Origin: Cordia subcordata
Taxonomy: Eukaryota; Streptophyta; Magnoliopsida; Boraginales; Cordiaceae
Assembly: GCA_028554755.1 (NCBI GenBank)
Contig: JAPTOF010000016.1
Span: 13,822,001 to 13,886,000 of the forward strand
DNA: 64,000 nt
Direction of reading: 5' to 3'
The position numbers and the translations under genes were made by a program. Under the pieces are notes generated by a model. It was not told where the DNA came from and did not search any database. It saw only the letters and a program-made list of their open reading frames with translations. Every line of letters begins with the position of its first letter. Positions within the stretch are counted from its first letter, which is position 1. Shown here one piece after another: positions 56,374 through 64,000 of the stretch.

Positions 56374-58203
56374 TGATGTGTTGTGTTTTTGTGTGTATTT
56401 GAATTATTATTTGTCTACATTTTGGAAGTGTATTGAGAGCTTAATAGTTGCATTAATGTAGTACTTGTGCTAGGTATAGGCTTAAGCGTATACAACTGTA
56501 CATAATTGAGTTTAAAAGGTTAATGCTACATTAATGGCTTGTTTTGGATGTTATAGGTGAGATTGAGGATTGTTTGAAGATTAACGAAGATGGAGATGGT
56601 TTAAGCAAGGATTGGAAGCATAATTGAAGATGAAAAGTGGAAGAAAATCAAGTTTGGAGGCTTTTGGACAAAGGCTAAGACAATTGGAAGCAAAATGGAG
56701 CAAAAACAAAGCCAAAAGAGAGCAAAGAGGCACTACCGAGCACTGGCTTCAAAGTACCGGTGCACCGGCTCACTATTCTGCCAAAAACAGAGAGCAAACT
56801 TCTATTACCATAATAGAGGTCCTATTGGTACCGGTGCTCTGGTAGAGTGTTCCGGTAGTCACAGAAATTAGCTATATAAGCCCGCTTTTGGTCATTTTGT
56901 AATTAATTAAGTCATATTCTTTCATACCCATCTCCCAAACCCTACTTTCTCTTTCACCAAACTCCAACACACACATACTCACACACTTTTCACCTAATTT
57001 TAAGCTCATTTGGAGGGATTCAAACACTTAGATCAAAGGCTACTCAAGGATTTTGTGCAAGAATTGCTAGGATGGAAGGGGAGTTTTCTATTCTCTCTTT
57101 CATCCTCTATTATATTATGTTTGAGTAGATTTATTTAGAGTGATGACACTTGTGTAATGGGTTGATTCTCTACTTCTATATTATGGGATTCAATGGCTTA
57201 ATGTATATACATATGCCATGTTTTTCTTGTTTCAATGGCTATTATTCAATACATGTCTAGGTGTTTGATAATATGCCTGTAAGAGTTGCATATGTATAAA
57301 TTGAAGTCTATTTGCTACTAAACACCTCTAGTCTATTCTATAATTATGTCTATATGTTTATGTGTGGATCTTACAAAGTGGGTAATACTTATATTCATGT
57401 GCATGTGTATGTTTGCATGCCTAGTAGTAAATATGACCTCAATATTGCATACATGTTGATTCAAAAGTGCTTTTAATGGTGTAATCTGAGCATGATGATG
57501 TTTGGTAGTCGAATAGGTCCCTTTACTCGCGAACACCTTGGCTTAGAACATGTATGAATGCGTTAATAGGTCAAATCTCGCTATTGTGACCCTAGAATGA
57601 TGAAGCATACTTAAAGGCTAGTGTAAATTGAGTCTCCTTTGACTTTAAATCTAGTGACACTAGGTCATAGCTTTAAATCCTGCCAATGATTTAGGTACTA
57701 GGGTAGGTTTGTTCTAGGTCACCTAGGAAGCTAGTTAGTCACTCTTAAGGCCCTAAGTCATAAGGACCATGCCATAGCTGTAGGAGGTGCCGCCTAGGGA
57801 CAGACCCGCACTGAGTCCTCGGGGAAAATTAGGATATTAACTAAGCAACCTAATAAAAGAGCAATTGATGATTAAGCCATTCCATGTAATCCCATAGTAT
57901 TGTAATCTAGGATCACCTATTAACAAGTAGATGTCACCCTAATCCTTTCCATTTGTTAGTTTTCTCTAGATAGCTTGTCTCTATATTTTCCATTCTCATA
58001 GTGTAGTTTTATTTTCTTTAGCTAGAGCTCCCAACCATTGAAAAATACCAAAAATAGTTAGTTTAAGTTTCCTTTTTGGCATTATCTAGGACACACATTT
58101 AGAATCCATCCCACAACATAGCCTCCCTGTGGTTCGACACGCGTTCTTGCACACACTACACTGCATCGATCCATGCGCTTGCGGGTCTTAAGAGCGACAT
58201 ATC
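56374..58203 (+). repeat. LTR G: Athila-type solo-like LTR inside the protease gene of element B
   Basis: It starts TGATGTGTTGTGTTTTTGTG and ends GCGACATATCA. It is homologous to the LTR of element A along its length and in opposite orientation to B. A TATATAA box is at 56873-56879, preceded by ACCGGTGCACCGGCT and GGTACCGGTGCTCTGG motifs. Flanks do not match (left ATGAC, right GTGAT). The B protein frame jumps from ELSPTYIT (right) to VIHFKSRLLEIKFGNL (left), so about 70 codons of B are missing. Not a simple solo LTR. Confidence 0.85.
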
Positions 58204-58551
58204 AGTGATGTACGTGGGAGATAACTCCCTTAAACCTAGGCACTGATAGATTGAGTAGGGAATTAGATTTACGCTAGACTCTAAATCTAAAAGAGCATGA
58301 TCAATCGGGGTCTTTTTAATGAAACACGAAATAGTGAAAGCTCCCGGGTCTTTCAACTTGGGTAGGATGCACGAAGTGCAAATGTTACTTATCTTTTCAG
58401 TGAGCTTTACTGTTTTCGGCATGCAGGAATTGTTTTGCTTTTGTGTGCGTAGATCTCTGAAGAATTTCGCGCAAGTAGGAATAGACACAATGGTGTCAAC
58501 TAGAGAAAGGTTCACCTTAAGGTCTTTCATGTGCTCTAAGATCTTATTCAT
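58204..58551 (-). pseudogene. Element B: protease region, truncated by LTR G
   Basis: The frame reads MNKILEHMKDLKVNLSLVDT then PKLKDPGAFTISCFIKKTPI and HALLDLESSVNLIPYSIYQC. The Athila active-site block ALCDLGASVNL has become ALLDLESSVNL, with Gly replaced by Glu. Coding sequence ends at ELSPTYIT, where LTR G begins; the LQLADRS-type continuation is absent. Confidence 0.82.
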
Positions 58552-58599
58552 CCTAGTGTTTTCAATAGATCTAGGCTTCTCTAGTATGGTGGGAAAAGG

Positions 58600-60468
58600 T
58601 GCTCTAGGGACGGCATCACCAGATTCTACGGACTGCTTCCTCTCTCTATGTGGAAAGGTATTACTCTTATCTCTCTCTAGTGGTTTCCTCTCTCTCTCAT
58701 GGTCCCTAACCTCACTAGGCTTTATAGGAACACTAGGTGCAGACTCAATTGAATTTTTGTTCCCTCCTACCTCATTGTCAATGACTCTACCACTCTTAAG
58801 TGTAATAACTACTTTCGCCTGTGTATGAGTAGTGTAAAAGGGATTAGAGGAAGAACTGGATTGACCTCTAGGGTTTACCTCAGACTGGGCAGGTAACTTG
58901 CCTGGCTCTCTAGAACTTAACTAACTAGCTAATTGACCTAACTAGGCATCCACCTTAGCCATGTGCTGCTGTTGTGACCGAAACATCTGCAATAGAAGAT
59001 CAAACTTATCATTGCTGCTAGGCTGGCTAGAGGATGGTGTAGGAAGTGAGGGGTACAGACTGACTAGGAAGAGCGAGAACAGATGGGCCTTGGTTCTGTG
59101 GGGCACCAGGAAGTTTAGATGGATTTATGTTATAAAAACCTAGTGGATTTGACTAAGCAAGACAAGGTCGCTGCTGGAATGGGACCTGGGACTGGGGGGA
59201 CTCAAAGTGATTATTACACCAAGAAAACTTAGGGTTCTCTCTCCATCTTAGATTATATGTGTTCGAGTAAGGGTTATACTCTCGTGAGTACCCTTGTGTA
59301 GCATGAACTTGTTCCTGAATGAATTCTGGAAACTGTGGTGCTAATGGGCAAGCTATAGTCTCGTGGGATGACTCAAAACACAAGGCACACACCTCAATGA
59401 CAAAATGAGAAAACGATGATACTAGCAAATTAGCCTTACAGCTAGGTGTAGGTGCTAGACCTAAAGAAATCAACTGGTCAAGCTTATGGGTCAATGCTTC
59501 TATCTTAGATGGAAGATCATAGAATATGCCTACTTCATTAACTCCTCTTCTAGGATTACTCCTAATCGACCTATCCAATGTCATACTTTGAAAAGAATCC
59601 TTAGCAACACGCTCTAAAATCCCCTAAGCATCACTAGGTCTCAAATTATAGAATCCCCCACCCGACATGGCATTCACTATTATACGCTGGGACTCGGTAA
59701 GAGCCCTAAAGAAGTAATGCAGAAGATCGTGGGTACCATACCCATGATGTGGACACTAACGTAATAAATCATTGTACCTCTCCCATGTCTCATGGAAAGA
59801 TTCAAACTCGTGCTGAGAAAAGGTCATAATCGAAGCTTGCAGATCAGCAGTCTTAACCATGGGGTAAAACCTTTGATAGAATCAGGATTGGAGCTCGTCT
59901 CAAGATGTAATGGCTCCATCGAGCAAGGACTGAAGCCATTGTTTGGCTTTATCCTTGAGGGAGAAAAGGAAAAGTCTGAGCCTAATATTCTCCTGAGACA
60001 TATTTGGAAAATTGAAAGTAGAACAAATCTCCACAAAATCAGTAACATGTGCTAGGGGACTCTCATTACTCCTACCATAGAAAGACAGGAGCATAGCTAA
60101 TATATCCTATGCTTAATCTCAATACTTGTCTCCCCCAAACCCGGTGGATGGATGGCCATATTTGGCTCAAAGGCATGAGAAAGGAAGTGTTGCCTAAGTG
60201 TCATGTCATCAGCTACTTGGCGTGGATTTGGGAGCCTAAGAAGCTCAACGTTCTTATGAAGGGGAATAGTAGGAGGAGGTAAATGAGGAGGAGGAGGAGA
60301 AGGATTTTCATTCCCATTATGGGGAACAAGAGGAGGGAGATCATTTCTATTTTCTGCCATTTCACCTAGATTGTGTTCTAAGTTCCTAAGATGACAGTGA
60401 ATTCTCTTTGGTTCAGGATTAAAATGAACTAAGTCAGGTCTAAGTAAACGTCTACCAAGCATATACAA
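58600..60468 (-). pseudogene. Element B: gag
   Basis: The start at 60468 and the N-terminal part include LRQHFLSHAFEPNMAIHPPG. Next comes CSTFNFPNMSQENIRLRLF then LKDKAKQWLQSL (about 59915-60030), the gag core, and NDLLR, TESQRIIVNAMSGGGFYNL. A zinc knuckle with all ligands, CALCFESSHETIAC (CX2CX4HX4C, about 59365-59405), is followed by NPYSNTYNLRWRENPKFSW. Stops and frameshifts are frequent beyond 59150. Confidence 0.85.
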
Positions 60469-60742
60469 AAAGAAACAAAATCTCTTTCCAACTCTTCAAC
60501 CCCCGAAACTACAATTTCAACCTAAATTAATAGCACAGAAACCACAAGTCCCTAAAAACTACAAAAGAAAATAACACTAAATGGAAACGCTAAATCAAAC
60601 AAAACACAATGCAGAAATAAAATACAAATTATCACAGAAATAAAAGAGAACAATGAAAACTAAGACTAATACTAGAACAATAACAGAAATACCAAAGCAC
60701 GTAACCAACTGAACACGCAAATCAAAGAAACCAACCGTGCCT

Positions 60743-60759
60743 CCCCAACAATGGCGCCA
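60743..60759 (-). promoter_or_regulatory. Element B: primer-binding site, tRNA-Asp-like
   Basis: The minus strand reads TGGCGCCATTGTTGGGG, against TGGCGCCGTTGCCGGGG complementary to the 3' end of plant tRNA-Asp(GUC). It begins six bases after the LTR end. Two or three mismatches are present. Confidence 0.82.
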
Positions 60760-60765
60760 AAAACT

Positions 60766-62190
60766 TGATGATTGGAAGTAGTGTAGTGTGTGCAAGAGTA
60801 CGGGTATCATCTCCTCAAGGAGGCCTCCAACTATGGTTTCTAAGTCCTATGTATCCTAGATTAACTATGTGTAGAAACAAAATTATTTTTTGAGATTTTT
60901 TTTTTTGAATCCTAAATTGAAGGGAACTCTAAACTATCCTATTGAAACTAAAGCACATAAATTAAACTAAAAGTAAATGGAAAACAATGAGAAGAAAGCA
61001 ATTGGGAATGAATAGGGGAATTCAGTGATGGGAAACGACCTAGGGTCGAATTACTTCCTATGTTTGGCTAGTGATTGGATTGACTAACTATGGACTGCGG
61101 ACAATCAATAGCTCTAATGCCTTAGTTTGTTAGATAGCCTAATTACCCTTAATTAAAGATGCACTCCTATCCCCAAGTAGGCCCTTTCTAGAGCACATGT
61201 TTGTCCTACTAATTAAGGCTTTGCAACTACACCAACAACCTAAGAGATTGACTAATCCAAGTTGATTAAGGCACACCCATTAATTGTGTTTCAAACTAAG
61301 GATGAAACCAATTAATCTTAAGCCTATTCAAGCACAATTAGTAAATCTAGCAAGCGATAGATCATGGCTAACACATTAACAATGTTTCATGCTAAGCACA
61401 AGACCAATTATCATAAACAATTACAAAACAAGCATGCATAAACTCTCTTGGAACTTTCAACAAACACATAGACATGTTATATTAAAGTCATCAACAATTC
61501 TCCACAAGTTATGCAATCATCATGCCTCATAAAATCCACAAAAAGTCAAAATCCAACACTAAGTCATAACATAATCCATAATCCAACCCTAGCCTAAGGC
61601 AATTAGTTCAACATGCTAAAAGAGAGGGCAAAACTGAAATTTAATATAAAAAACTTCAATTCGATGTCCAAGAAATTAAATCTCAAGCTTAGAACCTTTT
61701 CCCACTTCAATTTCGTTCAAATTCAACTCCGAAACGCAATTTATAGCAATGAATCCCAACTTGACAGCAACTTTTCTGCAGAATTCTGCATCAATTTAGC
61801 TCTCTTTTAAGCCCCAAAACAGCCCCAAAACCTGCAAAAATAATCATACAAATAGTGTATTTATGTAGCGGTAATTAGTAGAAAGTAAACTCAAAGAGAA
61901 GAACAAGAAAAATCTCCTGTTTCTGTAGCTTTTCGGACTAATTTCTGCACTTTTTACTGCAGAAAAACTTGCTGAAATTTTCCTTTTTAAACCCCCAAAT
62001 CAGCCCCAAAAATTCCCCTTTTGTGTGTGAATGTGTGAGAGTATGTATGTGAGAAGATGGGTGTTTTTGTGTGAGAAAGAAGGATGAATAATATGAGAAA
62101 TAAGGGTTGGTTCGTTGCTGCTTTTTTTTTATTCTTGGCTGCTCTCTCTCTTCTTTTTCAAAAGCTTGTTGATGAGTTGATATATCTATA

Positions 62191-62229
<39 letters not shown>

Positions 62230-62739
62230 GTGTTGTGTTGTGTGCCCTAAAGAAAGAAAAGAAAAGAAAAGAAAAGGAATAGTAGGATTCAAGTCATTAG
62301 TTAATATAATATATAATATTTATCTATTGGCTTATGTATTATATACATGCATATATATAATACATAATATATAATATTCTAACTATGTCCTAAAACCCCT
62401 AGAGCTTAATTAATTATGTCCTAAACTAATTTAGTGAACTCTAATTTGACTAACTAAAATTCCTAGAATCCTAATTCTAGTTATTTGATATCTTAATTCT
62501 AATCTAACCTAGCTAACTTATGAATTTAATTTCCTAATTCCTAATTAATCAAAATTACTATAAAAAAATGAAAATAGAATAGATAACACATAAAATGATA
62601 AAAAATGATACACCACACATAAACACTCAATGAGATCCAATAATCACTTAGAAGCTTGAAATAAACAAAATTAGCACCAAAACGCGCACTCAAACACAGT
62701 CCAAATCATGCAATTTACGCTTCAAAAACATACACATCA
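60766..62739 (-). repeat. Element B: 5' LTR (1974 bp)
   Basis: The longer and probably more complete LTR copy, with a (TA)-rich run at 62181-62227 and the AAAGAAAAGAAAAGAAAAG block at 62253-62275. It shares AACCTAAGAGATTG..., TTCAACAAACACATAGACAT and CTTGACAGCAACTTTTCTGC with the 3' LTR. Confidence 0.9.
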
Positions 62740-62744
62740 AGTAG

Positions 62745-63147
62745 TAGCAAAAGTTGTTTTGTGTTGGATTCATTTAATGAGAAGTACTTTTTAAACTATA
62801 ATAATTATTTAGATAGAAATTTGTGAAAGCACTTTTTTTGGACAAAGCACCAAAAAATGGATGCAAAAGCACTTTTTAATAATTGATAGTTGGATTAAAA
62901 AAAAAGCAATTATCATAAATAAGCTGTTATCGTTTAAGAAAACACATGAATTTTTAGTTTCTCAATTTACTTTTCATTTTATCACACAAATTTGATATTT
63001 AATTTAGAGAAAATAATTTTTATTACAAATTTAAATATTTTTCTTTAAAAAAAATGAACTTAAATAGGTAAACATAGAAAAAAGTTTCCATAATAATTTT
63101 TTAATTGTATATACAGAGAGAAATCTTATATATACGCATACAATAAA

Positions 63148-63179
<32 letters not shown>

Positions 63180-63372
63180 AGAAAATAAAACATAGATTAT
63201 TTGTCCAATATCAAATGAGCAATTCAAAATCATATTCAATTTTAAAACACCAAAATGTTCAAACGCACATCGAATTTTGAGACTTCAAAAGAGAAAGGAA
63301 AACATACTTCGATTACTTATTACAAAATATTATGATATTCATTTAACACTACCTTCTACAATTTTAATGACA
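62745..63372. other. AT-rich flank right of element B
   Basis: 62745-62925 completes the MITE-like repeat split by B (AAAAGCACTTTTTAATAATT). A (TA)n run lies at 63151-63174. No gene. Confidence 0.5.
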
Positions 63373-64000
63373 CATTTGTCCTGGTACCTGATCTCTAACT
63401 ACATATCTTATTTCCTCTATCACTTTAGTAACTTCTGAAGTTGGCTCTTCCTATTCTTGATTTGGTACTTCTTCATTATTATCAGATGTTCTCTTCAACC
63501 TCTAACTCAGATAAATCTTGTAATGTTTGAATAGTACTTATTATATCATGCGAATCCTCTATCCTTATATAATTGTGAAAAGCAAAATAAGCCATATAAG
63601 AGCAAATTGAGTTTCAAGCTGAAAGTTAATCAAATTTGAAATATTCTTCACCGTCCTTTGCAAACTCCAAAAGTTCATTCAGTATCCTCAAGCTTGATCA
63701 TGATAATTAAACAATTCATCTCGTAATTTGAAAGTTAGGGCTAACCTAAAATGCAGAAGATGATACCTTATTTTTTCATATGACCCTAGATATCTCTTGA
63801 AAGTTGAATATCCAGAATCAATAAGGTAATATTTACCTATAAATAAAATAGAAAATATTAAATACAATGTTGTATATCAATATTTATAAATTAAATAAAG
63901 TAGTTTTGAACATGACTAACCTTTAGGTGGACGACGAAACTATAATTTTGGCCTTTTGAAGAGTATCTAAAAACATTCTTATATAATGTGTTGAACCTTC
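63373..64000 (-). pseudogene. PIF/Harbinger-type transposase, C-terminal part
   Basis: On the minus strand EGSTHYIRMFLDTLQKAKII (about 63935-63995) matches the WEGSAHDSRVL block. An intron-like gap follows (TTAGTC... to ...TTTATAG). Then GKYYLIDSGYSTFKRYLGSY, KIRYHLLHF, KLRDELFNYHDQA and NFQLETQFALIWLILLFTIL match the DDE_Tnp_4 order YYLVDAGY, YH, ElFN, (A)LHNFIR. An acidic tail ends near VIEEIRYVVRDQVPGQMCH. DSGY keeps one catalytic Asp; ErsFG is unrecognisable. The 5' part is outside the window. Confidence 0.72.

Larger units (their letters stand above)
49975..62739 (-). mobile_element. Element B: full-length Athila-type Ty3/gypsy retrotransposon with TSD
   Basis: The 5' LTR is 60766-62739 and the 3' LTR 49975-51537. 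Ends are TGATG...CATCA, and the 5-bp duplication AGTAG flanks it (49970-49974, 62740-62744). Minus-strand order is LTR, tRNA-Asp-like primer site, gag, protease, RT, RNase H, integrase, non-coding tail with internal polypurine tract, polypurine tract, LTR. It is 12.8 kb, of which 1.8 kb is a foreign Athila LTR (G) inside the protease region. It inserted into a MITE-like repeat. All genes are broken. Confidence 0.92.

Noticed and set aside
62084..62374. 96-residue frame with a hydrophobic start and Tyr/Ile repeats
   Set aside because: It lies within the 5' LTR of element B and translates a (TA)n microsatellite. The matching 3' LTR region does not keep it open.
1..64000. CRISPR arrays, bacterial operons, rRNA genes
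   Set aside because: No regularly spaced short repeats with unique spacers, no rRNA-like sequence, and the genes have plant-type introns.

Overview
The window is nuclear DNA of a flowering plant, most likely a eudicot. The evidence is AT-rich intergenic sequence, two conserved multi-exon genes with GT-AG introns, and a dense load of Athila, Tat and copia LTR retrotransposons with hAT, Mutator-like, Harbinger, LINE, SINE and MITE remnants. The species cannot be named from sequence alone. Only two host genes look functional. RRP46 (minus strand, 14106-18658, eight coding exons) encodes a ring subunit of the RNA exosome. A GT47 exostosin-type Golgi glycosyltransferase (plus strand, 23599-26145, four coding exons) lies about 5 kb further on. 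They sit in the only gene-bearing island, roughly 13-26.5 kb.

Layout. 1-6650 is the 3' part of an Athila-type Ty3/gypsy element (A, plus strand): protease end, RT, RNase H, integrase, a long non-coding tail and the 3' LTR. 6651-8010 is a minus-strand copia LTR (H) abutting A. 8.0-13.3 kb holds a tRNA-derived SINE, a decayed hAT transposase, a non-autonomous Mutator-like element with a 9-bp target-site duplication, and an ankyrin-gene fragment. 14.1-26.3 kb holds RRP46 (a second SINE and a MITE in its introns), a LINE RT fragment, divergent repeats and the GT47 gene. 26.6-49.0 kb is a four-element nest: a minus-strand copia remnant (F) received copia element C (27586-32399, TSD GCATC) and Tat-lineage gypsy element D (32481-48450, TSD CCTAC/CCTAT); D then received copia element E (32970-38522, TSD GTTTT). 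49975-62739 is a whole Athila-type element in minus orientation (B, TSD AGTAG) that carries a foreign Athila LTR (G, 56374-58203) in its protease gene. The right edge has a Harbinger transposase remnant.

How the parts relate. None of the retroelements keeps an intact polyprotein: all carry in-frame stops, frameshifts or lost catalytic residues, so any movement now would need proteins supplied in trans. Element D also carries a long gene antisense to gag-pol (Transposase_28-like domain plus coiled coil) and an inverted copy of its own 3' end inside gag. The 3' flank of the GT47 gene is duplicated on the far side of the nest, at about 49.0-49.2 kb, so the 23-kb nest separates two copies of what was once a gene-proximal sequence. 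I did not find an undescribed molecular system with its own enzymes. The most unusual items are the structural rearrangements and the antisense gene of D.
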